From contig NZ_CP042467.1 of NCBI RefSeq assembly GCF_007993755.1, positions 638,501 to 702,500 on the forward strand: 64,000 nucleotides of DNA, written 5' to 3'. The notes below the pieces were generated by a model. It was given only the letters and a program-made list of their open reading frames with translations, ran no database searches and was not told where the DNA came from. This document shows, piece after piece, positions 37,736 to 47,293 of the stretch. Both the position numbers and the translations under genes were made by a program. Each line of letters begins with the position of its first letter. The stretch's first letter is position 1. The DNA is from Microvenator marinus. Lineage in GTDB: Bacteria; Myxococcota_A; Bradymonadia; Bradymonadales; Bradymonadaceae.

Positions 37736-39180
37736 GAAATCGACCCATGAAGAATACTTTTTTGATCATGTTTTTAGCGTTCCTCAGCGCGTGTTCGGCC
37801 AGACCTGAGCGTTTCGAGGAGGGCACGGCCGAAGAGGCTCTGAACAACGAGACTGCCCAGGCCGAGGTTGTTGAAGAGGAATTGCCGGAACTCGAACCGC
37901 TTAAACTCCTCAGCACAGAACCTCAGGTCTCTCTGATAGGAACGATGGGCATGACCCAGAAGTTCAAGGTCGGCGATATCACCGTGATTCACCGAGTTAC
38001 ACCGGCGAATCAGGTCGTGGCTGCTCGGGTCTATATCGACGGAGGGGCTAAGAACCTGACGCCAGAGACTCAGGGTATCGAGCGTCTTGCGCTCGACGTC
38101 TCAGCCAGCGGCGGAACGCTCAATATCCCGCGAGATGAGTTCACTTCTAAGCTCAATAGTATGGGCTCAGAAGTCTTCTCGTTCGCTGATAGAGATTTTT
38201 CGGGATACGGCATGAAATCCGTTGTCGAGAACTTTGAGACGACATGGGAACTTATGGCAGAAGCGGCCTTCTATCCGGCATTCCCACAAGAGGAGATCGA
38301 CGTTCGACGCCAGCAACAACTCGCCGAAATCGCGTCGATCACTGAAGATCCTGACTCTCGAGTTCAGTACGAGGCATCACGACTCTTTTTCAAAGGCCAC
38401 TCCTATTTCAATCTGCAAATCGGTGTCGCAGAAAACCTGCAAAGGGTCTCTTCGCGCAAACTCGCCCACTATCACCGAGGCCTGCTCAAGCCCGAGCGAA
38501 TGTTGATTGTGGTCGTCGGTAACGTACCGACGTCGAAACTCACAGACATGATTAAATCGTCCTTCGCAAGGCTTCCGTCCACAGGCGCTGAGCCCGTTCA
38601 GCCGGAGGCGTTCACCTCCGAGGCTGGCGTCGAGATCGTAGACCAGGACCTTCCTACGAACTATGTACTCGGGTACTTCGAAGCCCCCAAACCAGGAACT
38701 CCGCAATACCCGGCAATGGTTGTCACCATGGAGTTCCTGCGCGACCGACTCTTTGAGGAAGTTCGCACGAAGCGCAATCTTACTTACGCTGTGTCAGCGG
38801 GTATTGGGGCCAATCGCTCTAACTACGGCTATCTCTACGTCACGGCTACCGACCCCGTCACAACCATGGGAGTTATCTTCGACCAGATCGCCGAAGTTAA
38901 GCTGATGCAAATCCCCAAACAAGAGCTCGACCAGGTCGTCAACGTTTTCCTCACCGAACACTACATGAATCTGGAAACCAACGGAGGCCAAGCTTCAATG
39001 CTAGCCAGAGCCGAGTTGATTTCGGGCGACTGGAAAACGGCAGAGGCATTCTTGGCCGAGGTTCGTGCTGTGACGCCGGAAGATGTGCAAATGGTGGCTC
39101 AGCGTTATCTGACCAACTTCCGTTTCGGTGTTGTTGGAAAAGCTTCCGCTCTGAACGCTAAGACCTTCCAGCCTCGCTAA
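37732..39180 (+). CDS. M16-family peptidase-like lipoprotein, non-catalytic subunit
   Basis: 482-residue partner of the preceding peptidase. The N-terminus has a lipoprotein signal with lipobox LSAC, so it is membrane-tethered. The HxxEH motif is missing at the expected position (IERLALDVSASGG), while VRTKRNLTYAVSAG carries the Arg/Tyr pair typical of the substrate-stabilising subunit. ATG 37732 overlaps the previous stop (ATGA); an alternative ATG at 37747 would also leave a good signal. Translational coupling supports a stoichiometric complex. Confidence 0.9.
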   Translation: MRNRPMKNTFLIMFLAFLSACSARPERFEEGTAEEALNNETAQAEVVEEELPELEPLKLLSTEPQVSLIGTMGMTQKFKVGDITVIHRVTPANQVVAARVYIDGGAKNLTPETQGIERLALDVSASGGTLNIPRDEFTSKLNSMGSEVFSFADRDFSGYGMKSVVENFETTWELMAEAAFYPAFPQEEIDVRRQQQLAEIASITEDPDSRVQYEASRLFFKGHSYFNLQIGVAENLQRVSSRKLAHYHRGLLKPERMLIVVVGNVPTSKLTDMIKSSFARLPSTGAEPVQPEAFTSEAGVEIVDQDLPTNYVLGYFEAPKPGTPQYPAMVVTMEFLRDRLFEEVRTKRNLTYAVSAGIGANRSNYGYLYVTATDPVTTMGVIFDQIAEVKLMQIPKQELDQVVNVFLTEHYMNLETNGGQASMLARAELISGDWKTAEAFLAEVRAVTPEDVQMVAQRYLTNFRFGVVGKASALNAKTFQPR

Positions 39181-39181
39181 T

Positions 39182-40066
39182 TCACACGGAAGGGCTTCTA
39201 AAGGCCCTGGCAGACTCAATCTCTTCTTCAACCCTGAACTGTCTTGCGTGGGGATAGACGATCTTGTTTTCGCGAAATGCGCGCTTCACTCGCTGGGTGA
39301 TGTCTGTCACGAACGCTTCTTCATATCTCACGTCGATGACGTAAGCCTTACAGGTGAGCGTGGTGATGTAGTGATTGCCCTCTACGGCATCCTTTAACTC
39401 GACCTGAACCGGCTTTGGCAGATAGACGTAGCGCGACGTAACGCAGGCCTCGTAAGCGATTTGGCGTGCAAGGTCGAAGTCTTCGGAGATCGAGATGTAG
39501 AACTTGACCACGACCATCATGTCGAGGGCACCAGAGTTGCCGCACGAAACCACGTCGGTCAGGAATTTGTTGTTTGGAATCGAGACTTCGTTGTCATCCA
39601 AGGTTGCGATCCTGACCACCCTCAGACCGATTTCTTTGACCTCTCCGTACGTTTCTCCGAATTGGACCCGGTCTCCAACTTGGAATGGCCGGTCAATCAG
39701 AATCAGGATTCCTGAGACGATACTTGAAGCCATGTCCTTCATCGCGAAACCGAACGCCACCAAGAGCGTGGTTCCAAGCCCGTAAAGAGCTGTCTTGTCG
39801 CCCGCAAGCAGGGTCACTGCCGCAAGGTAGCTCGCGATACCAAAGATCGCGATCCGGGCAAAGCTCGAGAGCTTCTTCATGAGAAGGCGCCGCTTTGCCT
39901 GCCCTTCGCCCAGTCGGTCCAGCGTTGCCGAAATGAAGCGATTGACCAGGAAGGCCACCGCGACAATCGTGAGCGTAGTTATCAGACGACCTACGTCGAA
40001 GAACTCGATCGCTGCCGCGATTTCTTCGGGCTTCGGCTCTAATTGTGCGAGGATGAATGTATTCAT
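39182..40066 (-). CDS. MscS-family mechanosensitive ion channel
   Basis: 294-residue small-conductance-type channel. Three membrane segments are visible (LITTLTIVAVAFLVNRF, IAIFGIASYLAAVTLL, and the pore-lining LYGLGTTLLVAFGFAMKD), then the MscS beta domain (ILILIDRPFQVGDRVQFGET) and a C-terminal alpha/beta domain. ATG 40066 overlaps the stop of the large ATPase gene in ATGA, so the channel is translated right behind that protein. Alone it would be a turgor safety valve; coupling to an ATPase suggests a regulated channel, which is inference. It is convergent with the M16 lipoprotein gene, one base apart. Confidence 0.93.
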   Translation of the reverse strand: MNTFILAQLEPKPEEIAAAIEFFDVGRLITTLTIVAVAFLVNRFISATLDRLGEGQAKRRLLMKKLSSFARIAIFGIASYLAAVTLLAGDKTALYGLGTTLLVAFGFAMKDMASSIVSGILILIDRPFQVGDRVQFGETYGEVKEIGLRVVRIATLDDNEVSIPNNKFLTDVVSCGNSGALDMMVVVKFYISISEDFDLARQIAYEACVTSRYVYLPKPVQVELKDAVEGNHYITTLTCKAYVIDVRYEEAFVTDITQRVKRAFRENKIVYPHARQFRVEEEIESARAFRSPSV

Positions 40067-43000
40067 GAATATAGGAAATTTGAGTTTTTAAGATGACGAA
40101 TAACTTGTCGAAAATAGAGTGGTGCGAGCTTCACCCGCCCCTTCCCCGCCGCAATAATGACACCTCGGGAATCGAAGTAATTGACTGCCAGTGCACAAAA
40201 CGAGCGCTCAAGATTGGTGATTTCCGAGATTTCTTCAACGCTCAGCTCTCCATGCTGAGCAACCGCGGTGAGGACGAACCAGTGGCCATCATCCCGGGCT
40301 TCCATATCCGAAGTCTTGGGCCGCTTGAAAAGTCCTACCTCAAGCACCGTCTCATCACGCAATCTCAGGCTGCGCAGCCAATAGAGCATCGCAAGTCGCG
40401 GATTGCCCCCCGAGAACTCATGGAGATATTTAAAGAACCCGCTCGAAGTCTTCACCACATCAACGTAGGCGGTTTGATCCTGAATCTCGGCATCGACCAT
40501 CATCTCGGTGTAGCTCAACTCGTACCCCGAGAGCGCGTGCCTCTCCTCAATCATTTTCTGGATTTCTTCGCGCGACCACATTTCCATTCGTATCACTTTT
40601 CCAAACATGTGCTGCCGACTGCGCACTCTATTCACGTAGTCCCAAGCAAACAGATTAAATGTTAGAAGCCAAAAATGCTTCGAGTCTGTCAACGTCACAA
40701 CTTGCAACAACGTGTCCAATCCCACAAAGCCGCCAATGGTTCTCATATACATGTGGTGACAGTCGTCCAAAATGATGACTCTGGGCTCCATCTCAAGAAT
40801 CAAAGCGACCAATTCCTCCACCGCAGATGGGGGCTCCTCAATTCCCAACAAGGTGCAGATCTCCTCGATGGTGTCCGACTTGGACTTTGATTTGGTTGAA
40901 ATTTCGAGACGTGTGACTTCAAGTGAATCAATCGAAGACGCAAAAGTCGACGTCAAGGTAGACCGCCCCATCCCCACCTCGCCGACAAGTGCCACCGAGC
41001 CTTGCTCTCGGCCGCTTTGCCAGTCTTCAAACGCCACTTTCAATGAACTCAAGTCACGCTCTTTGACCACGGGACTCTGGGTTGGGCAGTCGCCAAAGGG
41101 CGAAAAGAGTTCCCGGTAGTCAGTGGGTACATCTTCAGGCTGCCACTCTCTATGGTCGGATTTGCTTTCATTGGCTTGAAGCTCGATCCGCTTTCGAAAC
41201 CAAAAGTTTGTCACTGTCGAGTACCACTCGGTATCAACCAAATATTGCCGACCGAGTCGCACAAGCTCCACGACAACGATGTAGACTGTCGCGGCCGCTA
41301 CGATGAGCACCCCGTAAAACCTGTCCTTATGTTCATTGACTAATGTCACAGCCCTCGGAAGTTTTGGGCCAGCAATCTCGGTAAAGAGCTCTGCAATCTC
41401 GTTTCGCCAAGTCGCAATGACCCAGTACACGATAAGCGCCAGGACAAGGTACGCGCTAAGCTCCACCACATGTGTGAGCACCGAAATGCCCAGAAATTCT
41501 CGTAATCCTGCGGGTATCAGCGTGGCCAACAACCAGAAAAGCGCCACGACTCGGGCGCTTCTCACAAGCTTTCGTCCGCGCTCTTCGCCAAGGTCAAACC
41601 ACGAAACATTGTCTTGGAGTTCCAGCCCTAGCCCGATTGAGTATTCCGCCTGTCTGATGCTCCTTGGCAGGAAGACCGCACGCGCGAAAGCGTTTATCGC
41701 GCTGTAAACAAACACCCATTCGATGACGGTCTCGGCGTAGCTGAACTCGGGAAAGCTATCCGTGAAATACTGCATCGGGTACATCACCGCTTTGAAGATG
41801 ATGAACGGCCTCGCCAGCGCAAACGCGATCTCCAAGAGCGTAGCCACTTTGCCGGGCCAACGCCTAAACGTGCGACCTCGGATGGCGCGCTCGTATAGCC
41901 AGTGAAACCCTACCGACAACCATTTCAGGCTCACGAATACAAGAATTAGAAAGATAACGATGCGAGTCGCGAGCCCGAAGAGCCAAGTGAAGATATCCAC
42001 CGAAAACCCAAGCTCCATGACTTCCGCACTTCGTTGACGGCCCCAGTGGAGAACCCGCTCCGCTGCAATCTCAAAACTAATGCTCGCGTCGCGAAAAGTC
42101 TCATCGCTGAATCCGAAAAGTCCGGTTTGCGCGCTAGAACTCGTAAGATCGAGCATGTCAGCCATCGTACTCGAGTAGAATCGAGCACGCTGATTTACCG
42201 CCGAGATTCGTCTCTCCCAAAATGCGCTCATCTGGCTCGCAGTGTCGAGTTCCTTGACTCTAAGGTCTACCTCGGCTTGGGCCACCGCAATTCGTTGTTT
42301 GATAAGTTCGCTTGAACCCTCCTCCACACGTGCTTGCTCGGCCGCCAAATTCTGAGTTGCGCGGTTTAGACTTTCTCTAAGAGTGGCACTCTCTGATTCT
42401 AGTTTTCGCCACTCTCGAAACGATTCCAGCAGAGTTTCGCGCGCGACCCTGCGCCTAGACAAGACATCTGCAAAGAGTGCATCCGCCTTGTCTACTTTGG
42501 CCTGCGTGGGCGGCATTTCTTTGACTTCATCCAATCCATTTAGAATCTTACCCTTCCACTCGGAGTAGACCTCCGTCTCAGAATCTTCGAGCTTCTGCAA
42601 CGCAGAGATCTTCTCATTGGCGAGTCGTGTCGCAGCCAAGACTTCTTCGGCCAACTCTCTCTCGCGCTGTAGGAGTTGACGCATTGCCGCATCGCGAGCC
42701 ATTGCTTCACGCGCGAGAGCCTCCTCAACCCTGTTCTCAGCATCTCTCTCAGCATCCCTCGCCTTTGTTTCCCGTTCTTCGCGCTCTTTCGCGGCCCCTT
42801 CCAAATTCTCCAGTGTGGCAATCTGAGCTTCGACAGATGCCAGTTCGCTCTTGACCGCGCCCAATTCCGCTCCGAGTAGTTCGAGCCCAGATGCCAGAAA
42901 AGCGATTTCAGTCTTTGCCTGAGCGAGTCTAACGGGCTCGCCATTTTGCTCGCTCAAAAGCTCGAATTTGGCTTCTTCCCTGATGACATTGCGCTCTAAC

Positions 43001-43257
43001 TCAGCCTTTTTTTCTTCGAGCTTAGCAATATCCTCAACGATTGAGCTCTTTAATAAGCGACCCGCATCAAGGCTCTCTACCTTGAGCTCTTCAGGGGTCT
43101 GGTCCGCCACCGTGTTCGCAAGAGTGTCAACTTCCGGGCTCGGCGTCTCGACTTTAGGTTGATCCTCGGTTAGGGTCTCCTGCGCAGAAACAAGGTTCCA
43201 TGCGCTCCCAACAACGACCAGCGTTAGAATCCAAAGTATTTTTCTCATCCACCACAT
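40063..43257 (-). CDS. Membrane-anchored coiled-coil / AAA (STAND-like) ATPase
   Basis: 1064-residue protein. In order: signal peptide (MWWMRKILWILTLVVVGSAW), a periplasmic coiled coil of about 300 residues rich in Glu/Ala/Arg, about six membrane segments between residues 425 and 670, and a cytoplasmic P-loop ATPase with Walker A GEVGMGRST near 760 and Walker B VIILDDCHH near 830, followed by a helical lid and a probable winged helix (LSVEEISEITNLERSFCALA). N-terminal and membrane parts recall MscK/MscM, but the channel domain is replaced by the ATPase; the real MscS channel is the next gene, overlapping by four bases. ATG 43257 is preferred because GGAAG precedes it. I know of no named system with this pairing. 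Confidence 0.82.
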   Translation of the reverse strand: MWWMRKILWILTLVVVGSAWNLVSAQETLTEDQPKVETPSPEVDTLANTVADQTPEELKVESLDAGRLLKSSIVEDIAKLEEKKAELERNVIREEAKFELLSEQNGEPVRLAQAKTEIAFLASGLELLGAELGAVKSELASVEAQIATLENLEGAAKEREERETKARDAERDAENRVEEALAREAMARDAAMRQLLQRERELAEEVLAATRLANEKISALQKLEDSETEVYSEWKGKILNGLDEVKEMPPTQAKVDKADALFADVLSRRRVARETLLESFREWRKLESESATLRESLNRATQNLAAEQARVEEGSSELIKQRIAVAQAEVDLRVKELDTASQMSAFWERRISAVNQRARFYSSTMADMLDLTSSSAQTGLFGFSDETFRDASISFEIAAERVLHWGRQRSAEVMELGFSVDIFTWLFGLATRIVIFLILVFVSLKWLSVGFHWLYERAIRGRTFRRWPGKVATLLEIAFALARPFIIFKAVMYPMQYFTDSFPEFSYAETVIEWVFVYSAINAFARAVFLPRSIRQAEYSIGLGLELQDNVSWFDLGEERGRKLVRSARVVALFWLLATLIPAGLREFLGISVLTHVVELSAYLVLALIVYWVIATWRNEIAELFTEIAGPKLPRAVTLVNEHKDRFYGVLIVAAATVYIVVVELVRLGRQYLVDTEWYSTVTNFWFRKRIELQANESKSDHREWQPEDVPTDYRELFSPFGDCPTQSPVVKERDLSSLKVAFEDWQSGREQGSVALVGEVGMGRSTLTSTFASSIDSLEVTRLEISTKSKSKSDTIEEICTLLGIEEPPSAVEELVALILEMEPRVIILDDCHHMYMRTIGGFVGLDTLLQVVTLTDSKHFWLLTFNLFAWDYVNRVRSRQHMFGKVIRMEMWSREEIQKMIEERHALSGYELSYTEMMVDAEIQDQTAYVDVVKTSSGFFKYLHEFSGGNPRLAMLYWLRSLRLRDETVLEVGLFKRPKTSDMEARDDGHWFVLTAVAQHGELSVEEISEITNLERSFCALAVNYFDSRGVIIAAGKGRVKLAPLYFRQVIRHLKNSNFLYS

Positions 43258-43279
43258 CTCTACTTCCGTGCTCCGGTAC

Positions 43280-44332
43280 ATGCGATTAGACCGCACTCAG
43301 TGGAAAATACAAGCTCTGACCGCACTCTTTGTGTTGTCTACAGGGGCATGTAGCGTGAATCGACCCTCTGAGCAGTGGGAAAACGATGTCCTGGAGGCGC
43401 AAACCCAACTTGACCGTGGGACTCTCAAAGATCTGAAGCCACTCGAAGACGCCGTTCAATCCGCCCCCGATGAGCCCCGGAAACGCTGGGCGATAAGACA
43501 ATTGGCGGAGCGTCTTCTCGAAGAAAAAGATAACGAGGCGGCAGAAAAATATCTGTTGGCCCTGACCGAACCACCTATCATCGACCCGCATGGCGCATGG
43601 GCGATGTACCAACGATCTTTGCTTCAAAAATCTAAGGGAAATGATCGCGAAAGCTTGAGCCGACTCTTTGCAACAATTCTCAAGTATCCAAATGAGATTC
43701 CAGCTGAGTGGGCCTTAGAAGACTTGAAGAAGCGCTATCTCGCCAGCGAGAGCTTCGAGGGTTGGGACGCTGTCTTGAAGCGAATGTACCCGTGGATTCA
43801 AGCGTCGATGCTCGCCGAGAACCTGCTCTTTGAACGTGGAAGAAATTACGACGTCAACCTCAGAGACCCAGACCGCGCGATGAAAGTCTATGCCCAAATC
43901 TGGGCAGACCACCCCGAAGAAGCACTCGCCGACGACGCCATTTGGGAGATCGCTCAAATTCAAGCGCGAGTCCAAAACTGGAACGCAGCGATCCACAACT
44001 TCATGATTTTGACCGAAAGCGGCGAATCATCATGGTTCGTGGGCACATACAATTCGCAGTGGTTGGATGACGCAATCCTCGAAGTCGCACACGCGTGGGT
44101 TCATCTCGGTGAACATGAAAAGGCGAGCCAATGGTTCTTGAGGTTTGTGGACGAGTACTCAGACAGTCTGCGCGCGCCTTATGCATTATGGCTCGGAGCC
44201 GAATGCTACAGGCTCATGGGAGCCGACGAACACCATCTTTCACTGATGAAGCGCCTTACACGCGAATATCCCGACTCAAAATGGGCGCGGCGCGCCTCGG
44301 CACGACTCGGTCCGGGAGGTGGCGATGATTAA
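43280..44332 (+). CDS. TPR-like outer-membrane lipoprotein
   Basis: 350-residue lipoprotein: signal ending in LSTGAC, then helical tetratricopeptide-like repeats (e.g. RAMKVYAQIWADHPEEALAD, EKASQWFLRFVDEYSDSLRA) as in YbgF/BamD-type proteins. ATG 43280 is chosen; an in-frame GTG at 43268 is an alternative. It overlaps the first MCE ATPase gene by eight bases, so it belongs to the mla-like operon and may be a scaffold for that transporter at the outer membrane. It is divergent from the ATPase-channel operon, with about 22 bases between starts. Confidence 0.8.
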   Translation: MRLDRTQWKIQALTALFVLSTGACSVNRPSEQWENDVLEAQTQLDRGTLKDLKPLEDAVQSAPDEPRKRWAIRQLAERLLEEKDNEAAEKYLLALTEPPIIDPHGAWAMYQRSLLQKSKGNDRESLSRLFATILKYPNEIPAEWALEDLKKRYLASESFEGWDAVLKRMYPWIQASMLAENLLFERGRNYDVNLRDPDRAMKVYAQIWADHPEEALADDAIWEIAQIQARVQNWNAAIHNFMILTESGESSWFVGTYNSQWLDDAILEVAHAWVHLGEHEKASQWFLRFVDEYSDSLRAPYALWLGAECYRLMGADEHHLSLMKRLTREYPDSKWARRASARLGPGGGDD

Positions 44333-45065
44333 AGTCGAAAACATCACCAAACTGCACATGGGGGAGCCGGTTCTCCAAGACGTTTCTCTGGAGATTCGCG
44401 AGGGGGCAAACCTCGGGCTCATCGGCCCAGGTGGCGCCGGAAAGTCACTTTTGGTGAAGATCATCTGCGGTCTGGTGCGACCCGAAAAAGGTCGCGTAAC
44501 CATTGACGGAACGGATGTCTTTTCGCTCAATGAAATCGAGCTTGCAGACCTCAGATTCAAAATCGGAATGCTTTTTCAGAACTACGCTCTCTTCGACTTC
44601 ATGAACGTTGGGGATAATATTGCGTTTCCTCTGAGGCAGGCCGGAAAACTCACGGAAGAAGAAATCGGCGCGAAAGTTCAAGACATCTTGACTTCAGTTG
44701 ACCTCCCTACAATCGCGGCCAAGTACCCCAATGAACTCTCTGGCGGTATGAAGAAACGCGTCTCTTTTGCGCGAGCAGTCATTCCACAACCGCCTATCGT
44801 CTTCTACGATGACCCCACCGCAGGACTTGATCCTGTCACCAGCTCCAAGATTTTCATCTTGCTGAGAGAGATGAGGGATAAGCGCGGTGTTACATCGATT
44901 ACGATTAGCCACGATATCGAGGGAATTAAGGATATCTGTGATAACTTCGCCCTGCTAGACAAAGGAAAGTTGGTTTTTCTGGGCGACCGTAGTCAAATCG
45001 AAACCTCCGAAATCCCGATTGTCCGGCAATTCTGGGATGGATTCAGCGATGATGAGCTAGGATGA
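44325..45065 (+). CDS. MCE/Mla-type ABC ATPase 1 (Walker B with Asp)
   Basis: 246-residue ATP-binding subunit of an MCE lipid transporter (MlaF-like). Walker A GPGGAGKSLLV, signature LSGGMKKRVSFARA and H-loop SHDIEGI are intact, but Walker B reads IVFYDDPTAG, i.e. Asp in place of the catalytic Glu. GGGAGG five bases before ATG 44325 fixes the start. Coupled to the first permease by ATGA. Together with the second ATPase downstream, which has normal Walker B but a degenerate signature, it would form an asymmetric heterodimer. Confidence 0.92.
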   Translation: MIKVENITKLHMGEPVLQDVSLEIREGANLGLIGPGGAGKSLLVKIICGLVRPEKGRVTIDGTDVFSLNEIELADLRFKIGMLFQNYALFDFMNVGDNIAFPLRQAGKLTEEEIGAKVQDILTSVDLPTIAAKYPNELSGGMKKRVSFARAVIPQPPIVFYDDPTAGLDPVTSSKIFILLREMRDKRGVTSITISHDIEGIKDICDNFALLDKGKLVFLGDRSQIETSEIPIVRQFWDGFSDDELG

Positions 45066-45853
45066 GCGCAAAAGACAAATTGCTCGTGGGCGGAATCGGA
45101 GGATTTGGAAGTGTCTTCATGTCCGTGTCTCACGCTATTGGTACGATGGCGCTCCTACTCTTGGAGATCGTGCGCTGCACGCTCCCTCCGAAGCTCGACG
45201 GGCCGGAAACATGGCGAAACATGTATCGCGTTGGGGTCAAGAGTTTCCCGATTGTCGTGGTGACGGCTGCACTCACGGGCGCCATCATGGTGATCCAATC
45301 AGGTATGTATATCGAGCAATACGGGGCCTACGGACTACTCGGTTGGGGTGCCGGTTATTCGGTGTTCAGAGAGGTCGGTCCCATCATGATTGGATTGATG
45401 TTCTCAGGCCGCGTCGGCGCGAACAATACAGCAGAGCTTGGCACCATGAAGGTCACCGACCAAATCGATGCCCTTCGCGCACTCGCCATCGACCCCATCT
45501 CGTACCTCGTCATGCCGCGCATTTTTACAATGATCGTCATGATGTTCCTGCTGGTGATCGTGGGAGACTTTGTGGCTCTCGTCGGCGGAGCCATTACGAG
45601 TCAATATCTCCTGGGGGTGAGCGTCGAACTCTTCGCCTGGAGTGTGATCGAATACGTTGGACTCAACGACTTTTTCCACGGCCTTTACAAAGCCGTGGCC
45701 TTCGGCTTCGCCATCGCCGTCATCTCCTGTAACGCAGGCCTGAACACGAGTGGCGGCGCAGTGGGCGTTGGTCGCGCCGTAAACAACTCAGTGGTTGGAA
45801 GCGCTATCGCCATCTTCGTTTTGGATTACCTCATCACCTACCTGGATACCTGA
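45062..45853 (+). CDS. MlaE-type permease 1
   Basis: 263-residue integral membrane subunit of an MCE transporter, with five to six hydrophobic segments and the MlaE-typical GPIMIGLMFSGRVGANNTAELGTM followed by TDQIDALRALAIDPI. ATG overlaps the preceding ATPase stop. Next to a second, clearly different permease (stop and start share TGATG), so the inner-membrane core may be a heterodimer rather than the usual MlaE homodimer. Confidence 0.93.
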   Translation: MSAKDKLLVGGIGGFGSVFMSVSHAIGTMALLLLEIVRCTLPPKLDGPETWRNMYRVGVKSFPIVVVTAALTGAIMVIQSGMYIEQYGAYGLLGWGAGYSVFREVGPIMIGLMFSGRVGANNTAELGTMKVTDQIDALRALAIDPISYLVMPRIFTMIVMMFLLVIVGDFVALVGGAITSQYLLGVSVELFAWSVIEYVGLNDFFHGLYKAVAFGFAIAVISCNAGLNTSGGAVGVGRAVNNSVVGSAIAIFVLDYLITYLDT

Positions 45854-46677
45854 TGTCAGCTGAGCCGACACAACATTCGGGAGCGCTTTGGTACGAGAAA
45901 GTCCTCGGGTCTATCGGTGAGCCGTTTCTCGAGATCTACGCGATCAACAAGGGCATTTTCCGAACGTTTCTTCTGACCGTCTATTACACCCTAAAGGCAC
46001 CTAAGAATTGGCGAACGGTCTTCGAACAAATGTACGAGATCGGCAACCGCTCTGTGGTTTTCATCGCCTTTACGCTCGGTTTCCTCGGTATGATCTTGGT
46101 CTACCAGGCCGGATTCCAGGCCATGCGAATCACGGGCGACCTGCAGCTTCTAGGCGCCCTTTTCCTCCAATTGCTGCTGAGGATCTTCGCTCCAACCATT
46201 ACCGCCATGATGCTTGCCACTCGCGTCGGAAGCGGCATCGCTGCCCAAATCGGCTCGATGGTCGTCACTGAACAAGTCGACGCGTTGAGAATGTGTGCCG
46301 CACAGCCCGTCCAATACCTTGTGGTTCCTCGCTTCATCGCCTCAACAATCATGACCATCGCGCTCACCATTTTCGCGGTCCTCGTGAGTTGGATCTGCGG
46401 TGCGGTCGTTGCGAACGTAGCCTTTGGTGTGAACTACCTGACCTTCTTTGATTTCGGATTTGTCGACTGGTTCGACATCATCATTTGCCTCACCAAAGCG
46501 CTTGCGTACGGCATGGCGATTCCAATCATTGCATGTGAGGCCGGGCTCGTGGTCACAGGAGGCAGCGAAGGCGTCGGACGCGCCACAACCTCCGCGGTGG
46601 TCAATTGCAGCCTCGCTGTCGTCATCTTAGACTTCATCATCTCAGGAGTTGGTTATGTGGTCCTCTCGATCCTTTAA
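45853..46677 (+). CDS. MlaE-type permease 2
   Basis: 274-residue second MlaE-family permease. The conserved stretch here is APTITAMMLATRVGSGIAAQIG followed by VTEQVDALRMCAAQPVQYLV, and the C-terminus has GGSEGVGRATTSAVVNCSLA. It shares little direct identity with permease 1 outside these blocks. Start overlaps the previous stop by one base. Predicted to contribute the second half of the membrane channel. Confidence 0.92.
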   Translation: MSAEPTQHSGALWYEKVLGSIGEPFLEIYAINKGIFRTFLLTVYYTLKAPKNWRTVFEQMYEIGNRSVVFIAFTLGFLGMILVYQAGFQAMRITGDLQLLGALFLQLLLRIFAPTITAMMLATRVGSGIAAQIGSMVVTEQVDALRMCAAQPVQYLVVPRFIASTIMTIALTIFAVLVSWICGAVVANVAFGVNYLTFFDFGFVDWFDIIICLTKALAYGMAIPIIACEAGLVVTGGSEGVGRATTSAVVNCSLAVVILDFIISGVGYVVLSIL

Positions 46678-47293
46678 GACTCTCCTGAGTCTTGCCATCT
46701 TACTCTTCACTCTTCCGGTTGACGCGTTCTCTCCACCAAAAGTGGGCCAGCAATACCTGAGCTTTGGACTCTCGCTCGAGCCGGGCTTTATGACCGATGA
46801 TGCCGCTCCTGACGCTCCAGGACTCGGTTCCCCGTCGCTCAATTTTGGCCATTCACTTCGATTGGGATTCCATCATTTCGTCTCCAATCACGTGATGGCC
46901 GGAGCCGAAGCCAATATCGGCTACACCTTCTTCAACGAACACACGGCAAACTCAGACGGGCTTGCGGCGAGCGAAAAGGCGTTCTCGTGGCAACTCGGGG
47001 TCGTCAATCGACTCTTCATCTCCGAGGACTCGGAAGGATTTTTTGGAGCGCTGGGCCTGCACATCTTCCGAGCTTCTTTGGACGACGCTCCCCTCCTCTC
47101 TTTTGGAGGTGATATCCGCCTCGGTTGGACTTTCTGGTCGGGCGAAGAGTTCGCCCTTATTGAAGTTGGCTACGCAGTCCCAGTGATTCAAGGCCTATCA
47201 TTCCCAACGGATTTTTCCGGAATGCAAGAGTCCCCAGCCGAACAAGATTGGGGCTTGCATCGCACCAGCATCAGTATCGTCTGGGGGTTTTAG
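46655..47293 (+). CDS. Small outer-membrane beta-barrel-like protein
   Basis: 212-residue protein with a signal peptide (SFKTLLSLAILLFTLPVDAF) and alternating beta-strand pattern typical of an eight-stranded barrel, ending in ISIVWGF with a terminal Phe as expected for BAM substrates. AGGAG six bases before ATG 46655 marks the start; the gene overlaps permease 2 by 23 bases. It lies inside the MCE operon, so it may be the outer-membrane partner of the transporter; that is inference from position. Confidence 0.78.
   Translation: MWSSRSFKTLLSLAILLFTLPVDAFSPPKVGQQYLSFGLSLEPGFMTDDAAPDAPGLGSPSLNFGHSLRLGFHHFVSNHVMAGAEANIGYTFFNEHTANSDGLAASEKAFSWQLGVVNRLFISEDSEGFFGALGLHIFRASLDDAPLLSFGGDIRLGWTFWSGEEFALIEVGYAVPVIQGLSFPTDFSGMQESPAEQDWGLHRTSISIVWGF

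Noticed and set aside
43268..43280. Start of the TPR lipoprotein at GTG 43268
   Set aside because: ATG 43280 gives a better lipoprotein signal with charged residues right before the hydrophobic stretch; the GTG adds only four residues and has no clear ribosome binding site.
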